Origin: Aquibaculum sediminis
GTDB lineage: Bacteria > Pseudomonadota > Alphaproteobacteria > Kiloniellales > DSM-21159
NCBI RefSeq assembly: GCF_040712085.1
Contig: NZ_JBFCVK010000003.1
Span: 366,579-430,578 of the forward strand
Direction of reading: 5' to 3'
Length of the DNA stretch: 64,000 bases
Shown: positions 46,132 through 54,752 of the stretch, piece by piece
Numbering within the stretch: the first letter of the stretch is position 1
Layout of the letters: each line of letters begins with the position of its first letter
The notes under the pieces: model-generated
Told to the model about the DNA's origin: nothing
The model's input: only the letters and a program-made list of their open reading frames with translations
Databases searched by the model: none
Made by a program: the position numbers and the translations under genes

Positions 46132-47315
46132 GCCGTTTCTTCCGCCGCGGCGAAGCTGCCCGCGGTCTCCTCGAGAATGCCAAGGGCGGTGTCCACCTCC
46201 GCGCGGCCGATGATCAGCGGCGGCAGCAGGCGCACCACGTTCTCGGCCGCGCCGACGGTGAGCAAGCCGCGGGCCTGGGCGGCGGCGATCACTTCGCCCG
46301 CCGGCACCCGGCACTTGAGGCCGAGCATCAGGCCGGCGCCGCGCACCGCCTCGAAAACCTGGGGATGGCGCTGCACCAGACCCTCCAGCTTCTGCCAGAG
46401 ATCGTCGCCGGTTTCGCGCACCTGGTCCAGGAAGCCGGGGCGCAGCAGCTCGTCGAGCACCGCGTTGCCGCAGGCCATGGCCAGGGGGTTGCCGCCGAAG
46501 GTGGTGCCATGGGTGCCCGGCGCGAAAGCGGCCGCCACCTCTTCGGTGGTGAGCAGCGCGCCGATGGGAAAGCCGCCGCCCAGCCCCTTGGCCAGCATCA
46601 TCACGTCCGGCGTCACGTCCGCCCACTCGCAGGCGAAGAGCTTGCCGGTGCGCCCCATGCCGCACTGGATTTCGTCGAAGATCAGCAGCAGGCCGAACTC
46701 GTCGCACACACGGCGCAGTTCGCGCAGGAACTCCAGGCGTGCGGTGCGGATGCCGCCCTCGCCCTGGATCGGTTCCACCAGGATGGCCGCGGTCTCGTCG
46801 GTGATGGCGTTGCGTAGTTCGTTGCTGCCACCGAAAGGCACCTGATCGTAGCCCGGGGCGACGGGGCCGAAGCCCTCCAGATACTTGGCGTTGCCCGAGG
46901 CGGCAATCGCGGCGAGCGAACGGCCGTGGAAGGAGCCGCTGCAGGCGATGATGCGATGGCGCTTGGGCTCGCCCTTGTCGGCGAAGTGCTTGCGCACAAT
47001 CTTGGCCGCCGCCTCGAAGGCCTCCACGCCCGAGTTGCAGAAGAAGACCCGGTCGGCAAAGGACTGCGCGGCCAGGCGCGCGGCGAGCTTTTCCCCCTGG
47101 GGAATACGGAAGAGGTTGGAGGTGTGCCAGAGCTTGGCCGCCTGCTCCTGCAGCGCCTGGACCAGATGCGGGTGGGCGTGACCCAGCGAGCAGACCGCGA
47201 TCCCGGCGGTGAAGTCCAGGAATCGTCGCCCGTCGTCGGTGTAAAGCCAAGCACCTTCGCCGCGCTCGAACGCAAGATCGGCGCGGGCATAGTTCCGCAT
47301 CAGGGCATCGTGCAT
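46128..47315 (-). CDS. argD: Acetylornithine aminotransferase
   Basis: A 395-residue class-III PLP aminotransferase. The PLP Lys is in VMMLAKGLGGGFP; ILVEPIQGEGGI and FDEIQCGMGRTG are conserved. The ATG at 47315 is preceded by GGAGGA at 7 bp, and the coding homology starts there. First gene of argD-argF-hslO. Confidence 0.96.
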   Translation of the reverse strand: MHDALMRNYARADLAFERGEGAWLYTDDGRRFLDFTAGIAVCSLGHAHPHLVQALQEQAAKLWHTSNLFRIPQGEKLAARLAAQSFADRVFFCNSGVEAFEAAAKIVRKHFADKGEPKRHRIIACSGSFHGRSLAAIAASGNAKYLEGFGPVAPGYDQVPFGGSNELRNAITDETAAILVEPIQGEGGIRTARLEFLRELRRVCDEFGLLLIFDEIQCGMGRTGKLFACEWADVTPDVMMLAKGLGGGFPIGALLTTEEVAAAFAPGTHGTTFGGNPLAMACGNAVLDELLRPGFLDQVRETGDDLWQKLEGLVQRHPQVFEAVRGAGLMLGLKCRVPAGEVIAAAQARGLLTVGAAENVVRLLPPLIIGRAEVDTALGILEETAGSFAAAEETA

Positions 47316-47458
47316 GGACCGGATCCTCCGGAGAAACCGCGCCTGCCGCCAGGGCGGCGGCGGCGCTGGAAAGCGCGCAGGGTGCCGCCGCACCCGCAGC
47401 GTGTCAACGTCGCGTGCGGGCGGCTGCCGCGGCCCGGAGGGAGTGGAAAAGGAGGCGC

Positions 47459-47479
47459 TAGGTAGCAAACGCACCTATG
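47459..47479 (+). repeat. Left copy of 21-bp inverted repeat bounding a low-GC insert
   Basis: This 21-bp sequence matches the reverse complement of 48421-48441 at 19 of 21 positions. Each copy is itself a small dyad (TAGGT and ACCTA around a 9-bp asymmetric centre), like a recombination core site. It lies 144 bp upstream of argD. Confidence 0.65.
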
Positions 47480-47501
47480 CCCGGAACCGAAAGGAGATAA
47501 A

Positions 47502-47579
47502 ATGACTCCACAAGCGCGCGGAACTACTGCATCGTGTGGCGTATGCGCTTTTTCGTTGTGCTTTACGCCGTACTTGTAG
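47502..47579 (+). CDS. Short leader-like ORF with the strongest local ribosome-binding site
   Basis: AAAGGAGA directly precedes this ATG. The frame gives only 25 residues, rich in Cys, Thr and Ser, and overlaps the start of the membrane-protein gene in another frame. It may be a translational leader, or the true start of that gene followed by a frameshift. Confidence 0.4.
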   Translation: MTPQARGTTASCGVCAFSLCFTPYL

Positions 47580-48211
47580 TCTTGCGATGGGTTTCAGCTC
47601 TGGTCTTGTTGCTTCTATCGCTCGCGACAACTCCGGATGATACCCCACTCTTGCTCGAAAGAGGGGGAGAGCTTATGGGCTGGCTACAGAGCAATCTAGC
47701 GCTTGACCTGGCGCTTCTCATGATCGGCCTGCTCATGCTAGCCCTCGCGTTTGGTTGGGGAAACTGGCGCTTGGCCTTTCATCGTTACTATGGGAAGCAG
47801 AAGTTGAAGCGCCTTGGGCAAGAGGCCAAGCGCGTTGCAGAAGATATAGCGCACACATTATCTCAAGAAAGACAAAGGCGGGACAGAAGCATGGAGGATG
47901 CGTTTCAGAGGCAAGAAGGGTACGCGCACTTCAGGCAAGGAAATTTTGACCAAGATCAGCGTTACCTATCCAAACACATGATGGAGTCTGCCTCAATTAT
48001 TCGGCGTCTTGACGAGGTTGGTTACTGGCGCCCAAAGGAATTTTTTCACGAAATTGGCGTCGCAGGCGCAACAACATTTTCCGCTGAATCAACCTGCAAA
48101 GAGCTTTACACTGCATCGGATCGCATCGAGTCCGATCTAGAAGACGGGCTCATGTCCTTGGTGACTCAACCACAACCAACCGAAGATCCTGCACGAAGAA
48201 GTGAGCGCTAA
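47534..48211 (+). CDS. Membrane protein of unknown function on a low-GC insert
   Basis: A 225-residue protein I do not recognise. Two hydrophobic helices (about residues 5-30 and 55-75) precede a basic, probably coiled-coil region (YYGKQKLKRLGQEAKRVAED). A C-terminal soluble domain follows, ending in an acidic segment. Codon use is clearly more AT-rich than the flanking arg and amt genes. The start is a GTG at 47534 (or ATG 47543) without its own good ribosome-binding site. Inverted repeats bound the segment, so it is likely acquired DNA. Confidence 0.65.
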   Translation: MWRMRFFVVLYAVLVVLRWVSALVLLLLSLATTPDDTPLLLERGGELMGWLQSNLALDLALLMIGLLMLALAFGWGNWRLAFHRYYGKQKLKRLGQEAKRVAEDIAHTLSQERQRRDRSMEDAFQRQEGYAHFRQGNFDQDQRYLSKHMMESASIIRRLDEVGYWRPKEFFHEIGVAGATTFSAESTCKELYTASDRIESDLEDGLMSLVTQPQPTEDPARRSER

Positions 48212-48420
48212 CCCCCCTTGCACGCTGGGGGAGCACGCCCCATCAGGTGGCGCTCAATCGTCGTCGATCAGCCGGACGCGCTTGCACCCCGGCTGACTCT
48301 TTGTAGCCCCCTCTAACTCATCGAAAAGCGCGAGGGTGTTCGGTCTCTCTGACACTGCCTTGTTCTCCCTTGGTGGTGAGGGACAAGGCTACCTGCGGCA
48401 GCCCGGAGAGGGCAGATGCC

Positions 48421-48441
48421 CCTAGGTGCGCTTGCTACCTA
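48421..48441 (-). repeat. Right copy of 21-bp inverted repeat bounding the insert
   Basis: Inverted partner of 47459-47479. It lies 7 bp before the A-tract of the amtB terminator. The 209 bp between the membrane-protein stop and this repeat hold no gene I can see, only a weak TCAGCCGG/CCGGCTGA hairpin at 48268-48296. Confidence 0.65.
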
Positions 48442-48448
48442 ACGACGG

Positions 48449-48478
48449 AAAAAAGGCCCGGTGGTTTCCCACCGGGCC
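48449..48478 (-). terminator. Rho-independent terminator of glnK-amtB
   Basis: On the minus strand, a 10-bp stem (GGCCCGGTGG/CCACCGGGCC) with a 4-nt loop is followed by six Ts. It lies 37 bp beyond the amtB stop. Confidence 0.9.
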
Positions 48479-48515
48479 CAGGTTGGCGGAGGATCGCCGT
48501 TGCTGAAGTGTTAGC

Positions 48516-49883
48516 TCAGAGCGAGCGGGCGCCCTGGGCGAACTCGGGATAGGCCTCCAGGCCCAATTCGCTGCGGTCGAGGCCCAGCGCCTCCTCCTCT
48601 TCGGAGACCCGCAGGCCCATGACCGCCTTGATGGCAAGCCAGGCAATGGAGGAGGTGACAGCCATGAAGCCGCCGATGGCGAGGATGCCGGTGATCTGCA
48701 CGAAGAAGTCCGCATCACCGAAGATGGCGACCGCCAGCGTGCCCCAGATGCCGGCGAAGAGATGCACCGGCACGGCGCCGACCACATCGTCGATCTTGAA
48801 GCGGTCGAGCAGCGGGATGGTGACCACCACGATCACGCCACCGACAGCGCCGATGATGATGGCCAGCAGCGGGTTGCCGACGTCCGGCCCGGCGGTGATC
48901 GAGACCAGACCGGCCAGTGCGCCGTTCAGCGCCATGGTCAGGTCGACCTTCTTGTAGATCAGGGTGGTCAGCACCACCGCGGCGACCACGCCGCCGGCTG
49001 CGGCCAGGTTGGTGTTGGCGAAGACGAGTGACATCTCGACCATGACCGCGGCGCTGTCCATGGCCAGCGCGGAGGCGCCGTTGAAGCCGAACCAGCCCAT
49101 CCAGAGGATCAGCGTGCCCAGCGTCGCCAGCGGCAGGTTGGCGCCGGGGATCGGGTTCACCTTGCCGTCGGGGCCGTACTTGCCCTTGCGCGCGCCGATG
49201 ATGATGGCGCCGGTGAGCGCGGCCCAGCCGCCGGCCGAGTGCACGATGGTGGAGCCGGCGTAGTCGGAGAAGCCCATGGCGTCGAGCCAGCCGGCACCCC
49301 AGGTCCAGGCGCCCTGGATGGGATAGAGGAAGCCGGTGAGCAGGATGACGAAGACCAGGAAGGGACCCAGCCTGACCCGCTCGGCCACGGTGCCGGAGAC
49401 GATGGAGGCCGCGGTGGCGACGAAGACCATCTGGAAGAACCAGTCGGACATGATCGTGTAGCCGCCTTCCAGCACGGCAGCCAGCATGCTCTCGTCACCG
49501 TCCAGCAGGGCCAGCTCGGCGCTGCTCGGGTTGTAGAAGAGCGAGAGCGAACCGATCCAGCCGGTGACGTCGACGTACATCAGGTTGTAGCCGACCAGGT
49601 AGTACATGATGCCGCCGAGCCCGTAGAGCGTGATGTTCTTCAGGCAGATGGTCGCCGTGTTCTTGGTGCGGACGAGGCCGGATTCCAGCATGGAGAAGCC
49701 GGCGGCCATCCACATCACCAGCACGCCGGCGAAGAGAAACAGGAAGCTGTTCAGGATGAAGCCGGTCTCGTCGGACACGCGCGTGACCGCCTCTGCGACC
49801 TCCGCGGTGTCCTGGGCCAGCGCCGGGCCGGCGGCCAGCACGGCCGTGAGCGCCAGCGCGCCCGGAATAAGGCTGCGCAACAT
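48516..49883 (-). CDS. amtB: Ammonium transporter AmtB
   Basis: A 455-residue channel with a cleavable signal peptide (ending GPALAQDT) and 11 helices. The twin pore histidines are in STIVHSAGGW and AVPVHLFAGIWG. Conducts ammonia or ammonium and is gated by GlnK, encoded 25 bp upstream. The ATG at 49883 starts the signal peptide; an upstream in-frame ATG is less likely. Confidence 0.96.
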   Translation of the reverse strand: MLRSLIPGALALTAVLAAGPALAQDTAEVAEAVTRVSDETGFILNSFLFLFAGVLVMWMAAGFSMLESGLVRTKNTATICLKNITLYGLGGIMYYLVGYNLMYVDVTGWIGSLSLFYNPSSAELALLDGDESMLAAVLEGGYTIMSDWFFQMVFVATAASIVSGTVAERVRLGPFLVFVILLTGFLYPIQGAWTWGAGWLDAMGFSDYAGSTIVHSAGGWAALTGAIIIGARKGKYGPDGKVNPIPGANLPLATLGTLILWMGWFGFNGASALAMDSAAVMVEMSLVFANTNLAAAGGVVAAVVLTTLIYKKVDLTMALNGALAGLVSITAGPDVGNPLLAIIIGAVGGVIVVVTIPLLDRFKIDDVVGAVPVHLFAGIWGTLAVAIFGDADFFVQITGILAIGGFMAVTSSIAWLAIKAVMGLRVSEEEEALGLDRSELGLEAYPEFAQGARSL

Positions 49884-49908
49884 GGTAAGTCCCCCTCTCT
49901 TGTCGATG

Positions 49909-50247
49909 TCAGAGCGCGTCGGCATCGGTCTCTCCAGTGCGGATGCGCACGGCCTTGGCGACGTCGAGCACGAAGATCTTGCCGTCGCCGATGCGCCCGG
50001 TGTTGGCGGCCTTCTGTACGGTCTCGACCACCGGCTCGACCTGATCGTCGGCCAGCACCACCTCGATCTTGACCTTGGGCAGGAAGTTCACGGCGTACTC
50101 GGCGCCGCGGTAGATTTCGGTCTGGCCCTTCTGGCGGCCGTAGCCTTTCACTTCGCTGACCGTGAGCCCCTCGATGCCGGCCGCCGTCAGGGCATCGCGC
50201 ACACTGTCCAGCTTGAAGGGCTTGATGATCGCCACGATCATTTTCAT
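49909..50247 (-). CDS. glnK: PII nitrogen regulatory protein GlnK
   Basis: A 112-residue PII protein. The T-loop GYGRQKGQTEIYRGAEY carries the uridylylation target Tyr51, and the B-loop is TGRIGDGKIFV. It inhibits AmtB when nitrogen is sufficient. A sigma-54 promoter lies about 100 bp upstream. Confidence 0.97.
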   Translation of the reverse strand: MKMIVAIIKPFKLDSVRDALTAAGIEGLTVSEVKGYGRQKGQTEIYRGAEYAVNFLPKVKIEVVLADDQVEPVVETVQKAANTGRIGDGKIFVLDVAKAVRIRTGETDADAL

Positions 50248-50344
50248 TGCCTCTTCCCCTTCTCTCGCAGGAACCGCCGCCACGCAGCGCGCCGGCAGTC
50301 CCGGTTTGTTGCCTGCGGCCATTCGCAGGCGTCATTCGGAAAGA

Positions 50345-50360
50345 AGCAGATTCCGTGCCA
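50345..50360 (-). promoter_or_regulatory. Sigma-54 promoter of glnK-amtB
   Basis: On the minus strand TGGCACGGAATCTGCT matches the -24/-12 consensus, with exactly 10 bp between GG and GC; the only deviation is CTGC for TTGC. It lies about 100 bp upstream of glnK. A GTGCAC half-site farther upstream (near 50450) could belong to an NtrC site. NtrC-dependent control under nitrogen limitation is expected for this operon. Confidence 0.75.
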
Positions 50361-50476
50361 AAACTTCTGCGAGACGGAATTCAGGGGCTCAAGGCGGTCG
50401 ATGATGAAAGCAGACGGCTGTTGAGTGATCGGAAGGAGAGGGGTAGTGCACAAAAAATGATCTAACAAAAATCAAA

Positions 50477-50491
50477 GCCTATTATATAGGC
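50477..50491. promoter_or_regulatory. AT-rich dyad upstream of the ubiquinone hydroxylase gene
   Basis: GCCTATTATATAGGC is a perfect 6-bp inverted repeat with a 3-bp centre in a locally AT-rich stretch. It is 57 bp before the hydroxylase start and could be an operator or -10 region. Confidence 0.35.
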
Positions 50492-50547
50492 AGTCGAGGG
50501 TATCCGAGGCTCTGGACAAGCGCCCGGCGGGCGGCGATGCTCGACGC

Positions 50548-51822
50548 ATGGTCACGTCCGGTCAGTCTCGCGAGCCGCGCGCAGAGGCGCGCTTCGACGT
50601 CATCCTCTCAGGCGGAGGCCTGGTGGGGATGAGCCTGGGTGTTGCGCTGGCCGATGCGGGGTTGCAGGTGGCGGTGATCGACCGCGAGGACCCGGCCAAG
50701 GTGGTCGACGCGCCCTTCGATGGGCGTGCCTCCGCGATCGCTCGCGGCTCGCAGCAGGTGCTTTCCACCATCGGAGTCTGGCAGCACGTCGGCCCGGAGG
50801 CGGCGCCGATCCTCGATATCCGCGTCAGCGACGGCAAGGTCGGCCGCCGGCCGTCGCGGCTCTTTCTGCACTATGACAGTGCCGACCTGGGCGAAGGCCC
50901 CATGGGCTATATCGTGGAAAACCGCGTACTGCGCCGGGCGCTGCAGGCGCGCGCGGCCGAACTGCCGGGCCTGAGCCTGCTGGCGCCGCTGACCCTCGAA
51001 TCAGACCGGCGCGGTGCAGAGCGGGCGGAGGCGTTGCTCTCCGATGGGCGCCAGCTCACGGCGCCGTTGCTGGTGGCCGCCGAGGGGCGCAACTCGCCGC
51101 TGCGCCGGCGTGCCAACATCCCCGTGACCACCTGGGACTACCCGCAGGCCGGGATCGTCTGCACGCTCTACCATGAGCTGGATCACGCCGGCACGGCGCA
51201 CGAGCACTTCCTGCCATCCGGTCCCTTCGCGGTGTTGCCGCTGACCGATGACGAGCAGGGGCGCCATCGCTCCTCCCTGGTCTGGACCGAAAAGCGCGAA
51301 CTGGTGGCCGGTTTCATGGCCATGGACGACGTCGCCTTCGCCGGGGAACTGCAGCGTCGCTTCGGCCATGGCCTGGGCGAGATCGCGGTGGAGGGGCATC
51401 GCTGGTCCTACCCGCTGTCGCTGATGCATGCGGCGCGCTACCACGAGCGGCGCCTGGTCCTGATCGGCGATGCGGCGCACCAGATTCACCCCATCGCCGG
51501 CCAGGGTTTCAATCTCGGTCTGCGCGATGTGGCCGCCCTGGCAGAATGCCTGGTGGACGCCCGGCGCCTCGGCCTCGACCTCGGCAGCCCCTCGGTGCTG
51601 GAGCGCTATCAGAGCTGGCGGCGCTTTGACACCCTGGCGATGCTGGCGGCGACCGACGGCATCAACCGGCTTTTTTCCAACAACCTGCCCCCAGTCCGCT
51701 TGGCGCGTGACCTTGGCCTCGCCGCGGTCAATCGTCTGGGGCCGGCGCGCCGGCTCTTCATGCGCCATGCCATGGGCGTGGTGGGTGATCTGCCCCGGCT
51801 GGTGCGCGGCGAGCCACTCTGA
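50548..51822 (+). CDS. UbiH/UbiF/UbiL-family FAD-dependent hydroxylase
   Basis: A 424-residue flavin monooxygenase of ubiquinone synthesis. FAD-binding SGGGLVGMSLGVALADAG at the N-terminus, and the family signature LIGDAAHQIHPIAGQGFNLG binding the FAD ribityl. It adds a ring hydroxyl during ubiquinone synthesis; which position cannot be read from sequence alone. Consistent with the quinol oxidase encoded at cydABX. Confidence 0.9.
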   Translation: MVTSGQSREPRAEARFDVILSGGGLVGMSLGVALADAGLQVAVIDREDPAKVVDAPFDGRASAIARGSQQVLSTIGVWQHVGPEAAPILDIRVSDGKVGRRPSRLFLHYDSADLGEGPMGYIVENRVLRRALQARAAELPGLSLLAPLTLESDRRGAERAEALLSDGRQLTAPLLVAAEGRNSPLRRRANIPVTTWDYPQAGIVCTLYHELDHAGTAHEHFLPSGPFAVLPLTDDEQGRHRSSLVWTEKRELVAGFMAMDDVAFAGELQRRFGHGLGEIAVEGHRWSYPLSLMHAARYHERRLVLIGDAAHQIHPIAGQGFNLGLRDVAALAECLVDARRLGLDLGSPSVLERYQSWRRFDTLAMLAATDGINRLFSNNLPPVRLARDLGLAAVNRLGPARRLFMRHAMGVVGDLPRLVRGEPL

Positions 51823-51935
51823 CGCTCCCATTTCCCCTGAGCAATCTACCTATGCGGCAGACTTTATCTTTTGCATTTGCAAGAGCTGGCAACTTCGTGA
51901 TTCTATTGGTGATCTGCTGACAGGGGACCTGAACC

Positions 51936-52313
51936 ATGCCTGCCTTGCGATCTCTGCTGCTGGTGAGTCTTGCCGCGCTGATGCTGGCCGGCTGCGGACT
52001 TTTTCGCTCCGCGCCGGAACCCTCGCAGCCCACGCCGGGCGCCGGGCCGACCGGGAGCATCGAACTCAGCCTGATCGACCGCAGCACGCTGCGCCGAGCC
52101 TCGGCGCCGCTGCAATGGCATGTGCGCACCCACCCCAGTCACCCTGCCGGGGAGCAGGTGGTCTATGCCGGCAACTCCGCAGCGCCCCGGCTGCAGTTGG
52201 CCGGAGGCTGGTACCTGGTCGAGGTGCAGCACGACCGCGGTATGAACACCCATGTGTTCGAAATCTATCCCGGTGTGCACCAGGACATGCACCTCGTGCG
52301 CATGAAGCAGTGA
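51936..52313 (+). CDS. Lipoprotein of unknown function
   Basis: A 125-residue protein with a lipoprotein signal (LLLVSLAALMLAGCGLF, Cys20 lipidated), a Pro-rich linker and a small beta-rich domain (LQWHVRTHPSHPAGEQVVYA; GWYLVEVQHDRGMNTHVFEI). Family not recognised. Short intergenic spaces separate it from its neighbours. Confidence 0.75.
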   Translation: MPALRSLLLVSLAALMLAGCGLFRSAPEPSQPTPGAGPTGSIELSLIDRSTLRRASAPLQWHVRTHPSHPAGEQVVYAGNSAAPRLQLAGGWYLVEVQHDRGMNTHVFEIYPGVHQDMHLVRMKQ

Positions 52314-52334
52314 CAGGCGCAGTGGCGATCCGGT

Positions 52335-53081
52335 CTATCGCCCGCCGCCGACGCGAATCACCGTCCCGTTGATGTAGGACGCAGCCTCCGAGAGCAGCCA
52401 GACCACCGGTTCGGCAGCTTCCTCAGCGCTGCCGGAGCGGCCGAGCGGTACCGTGGGCGCCATGCGCTCGACCCGATCCGGGATTCCCGCAGAAGCGTGG
52501 ATATCGGTTTCGATCAACCCGGGGGCCACGGCGTTGACGCGAATGCCCTCGGGACCGAGTTCCTTTGACAAGCCGATGGTCATGCTGTCGATCGCGCCCT
52601 TGGAGGCGGCGTACCAGACAAACTCGCCGGGGCTGCCCAGAGTGGCGGCGCCGGAGGAGAGGTTGACGATGGTGCCGCCGGCCCCTCCACGCCCCTTGGC
52701 CATGCGCCGGGCTGCTTCACGGCAGCAGAGCAGGCTGCCCATGACGTTGATGTCGAGCGTGCGCTGCATTTCCTCGACCGGCGCGTCGGCGAGGGTGGAG
52801 GCCCGGCCGGTAATGCCGGCAGAGTTCACCAGTCCGGTGACGGGCCCGAGCGCCTCTTCCACGCGGTCGAAAAGCGCGCGCACCGCCTTTTCGTCGCTGA
52901 CTTCGGCCTGCAGGGCCACGGCATGTTGCCCGGCGGCCTCGACCGCTGCCACCACTTGCTTTGCGGCGGTGGCGTCGCTGCCGTAACCCACGGCGACGTC
53001 CCAGCCGTCCCGCGCCGCCAGGCGGCAGGCGGCGGCCCCGATGCCCCGGCTGCCGCCGGTGACGAGTAGTATCTTACTCAC
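52335..53081 (-). CDS. Short-chain dehydrogenase/reductase
   Basis: A 248-residue Rossmann-fold oxidoreductase. Cofactor motif TGGSRGIG, NSAG, catalytic Ser (NLSSGAA), and Tyr-x-x-x-Lys in VWYAASKGAIDS. Starts at GTG 53081 with GGGGAGG about 10 bp upstream. Resembles glucose/FabG-like dehydrogenases; substrate unknown. The 382 bp between it and dctP (53082-53463) hold no gene I can support. Confidence 0.9.
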   Translation of the reverse strand: MSKILLVTGGSRGIGAAACRLAARDGWDVAVGYGSDATAAKQVVAAVEAAGQHAVALQAEVSDEKAVRALFDRVEEALGPVTGLVNSAGITGRASTLADAPVEEMQRTLDINVMGSLLCCREAARRMAKGRGGAGGTIVNLSSGAATLGSPGEFVWYAASKGAIDSMTIGLSKELGPEGIRVNAVAPGLIETDIHASAGIPDRVERMAPTVPLGRSGSAEEAAEPVVWLLSEAASYINGTVIRVGGGR

Positions 53082-53463
53082 GATTTCCGTTCCTCCCCGG
53101 GTGCTGGCAAGCCATCGGCGAGGCCTTCCCCTACGCCGCCTCACCGTCACCGCCTTGCTACCCCAGGCATGCGCTTTTGGAAAGTGCGGCCGCACTTCTG
53201 CACATACGAGGGAGTCGACAGGTGAGAAATTGTCAGACTATAGTTTGCCCCGTCGACTTCGAATGTCGTCGACCGGCGCGGTTTTGCAACGTGGTTTCGT
53301 GAATGCGCCGAGAACGAACAGGGGGCAGGGTCGGAGCCAGTGACAGTCAAATAGCGTAAGCTGCAATCTATGGCTCTGTGCTGGCGGTGTAAGGGCAGAA
53401 CAATAGCTCGCCACCGTTGCTCCACTTCAGAGTTCACGCCCAATCGCAGGGAGGCAAGCTATC

Positions 53464-54642
53464 ATGAAGAGAGTTTTGGCTGGGACGGCCGCAGTGGCCC
53501 TCGCCGGTGTCGTGATGACCGGCATGGGGACGCAAGCATCCGCCCAAGAGCAGTTCGATCTCACGTTCCAATCCACCTGGTCATCCAGTGATCCGCACCA
53601 GACGAACTTCGTGCGCTGGGCGGAGCAGATTGAAAAGAACACCGGCGGACGGGTTACCATCGAAACGCTGCCTGCCGGCGCGGTGGTGCCCGCCTTCGAG
53701 GTGCTGGATGCCGTGCACGAGCAGATCATCGACGGCGGCCACGCCTGGTCCGGCTACTGGGTCGGCAAGAATCGTGCCTCTGTGATGGTCTCCTCCGGCC
53801 CCGCCGGCCCATTCGGCATGGATTCCTTCGACTATTGGGGCTGGATCTGGGAAGGCGGCGGCCTGGAAGTAAACAACAACTACTTCAACAACGTCCTGAA
53901 CGCCGACGTCTTTTGGATGCCGGTCGGCAGTACCGGTCCGCAGTCGCTGGGCTGGTACAACGTCGAGCTCGAGTCGGCCGACGATCTGCGCGGACTGCGC
54001 CTGCGCATCCCGGGCATTCCGGGGGAAATGTACGCGAACATGGGCGTGTCCGTGGTTACCCTGCCGGGCGGCGAGATCGTGCCGGCCGGTGAGCGGGGCG
54101 TGATCGACGCCGGTGAGTTCGTCAATCCCTACCACGACGAGGCGCTCGGCTTCGAGGATGTCTGGCAGTACCACTATGCGCCAGCCTACCATGAGTCCGT
54201 GACGGTGGCGGAGGTGCTGTTCAACACCGAGATCTGGGAATCTTTCCCCGAGGATATCAAGAACATCATCATCGTCACCACCCAAGCGCACTATCTCTGG
54301 TGGGAGAACCACAAGCCCCATCAGAACCGTCTGGCCATGCAGCGCCTGGCGGACAAGGGCGTGCAGTTCCGCCGCACGCCGGACGACATCCTGGAAGAGT
54401 CCCTGGACGCATGGCACACCATTCTGGCCGAGGAGTATGCCGAGAATCCGGCCTTCAAGGAAATCGCCGACTCGCAGCTCGAGTGGGCATCCCACAATGT
54501 CGTCGCGCGGCGCATGCTGGAGCCGGACTGGAAGGCCATTGCCGACCGCTACTGGGCCCCGGGCGGCCTGGTCGAGAGCGGCGGTGTGGTTGACTTCGAG
54601 TACACCGCGCCTGCCGACTACAACACCTTCATAGGCAACTGA
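53464..54642 (+). CDS. TRAP transporter substrate-binding protein (DctP/TakP type)
   Basis: A 392-residue periplasmic receptor. Signal peptide (LAGTAAVALAGVVMTGMGTQ, cleavage near ASAQE) and the family features FVRWAEQIEKNTGGRVTIET and ADDLRGLRLRIPGI with the carboxylate-binding Arg. By length and motif order it is closest to TakP-like receptors for 2-oxo acids. It feeds DctQ and DctM encoded downstream. Confidence 0.92.
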   Translation: MKRVLAGTAAVALAGVVMTGMGTQASAQEQFDLTFQSTWSSSDPHQTNFVRWAEQIEKNTGGRVTIETLPAGAVVPAFEVLDAVHEQIIDGGHAWSGYWVGKNRASVMVSSGPAGPFGMDSFDYWGWIWEGGGLEVNNNYFNNVLNADVFWMPVGSTGPQSLGWYNVELESADDLRGLRLRIPGIPGEMYANMGVSVVTLPGGEIVPAGERGVIDAGEFVNPYHDEALGFEDVWQYHYAPAYHESVTVAEVLFNTEIWESFPEDIKNIIIVTTQAHYLWWENHKPHQNRLAMQRLADKGVQFRRTPDDILEESLDAWHTILAEEYAENPAFKEIADSQLEWASHNVVARRMLEPDWKAIADRYWAPGGLVESGGVVDFEYTAPADYNTFIGN

Positions 54643-54667
54643 GTCGAGGGCTTCGTTAGTGTCGCGA

Positions 54668-54703
54668 GGGGTGCTGGCACATAGCGCGTGCCAGCACCCC
54701 TTT
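54668..54703 (+). terminator. Strong hairpin between dctP and dctQ (partial terminator)
   Basis: A perfect 13-bp stem (GGGGTGCTGGCAC/GTGCCAGCACCCC) with a 7-nt loop and three Ts. The short T-run suggests partial termination or 3'-end protection of the dctP message, giving more receptor than permease. Confidence 0.65.
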
Positions 54704-54752
54704 GCGGCTGAAAGTCTCACTTTGACCTGACCGTTCTTCAGGGGGTTCGCCT

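Noticed and set aside
48421..48443. Integron attC site at the right inverted repeat (contains ACCTAAC, matching RYYYAAC)
   Set aside because: There is no matching GTTRRRY core at the other end and no integrase; the symmetry with the left repeat explains the sequence better.
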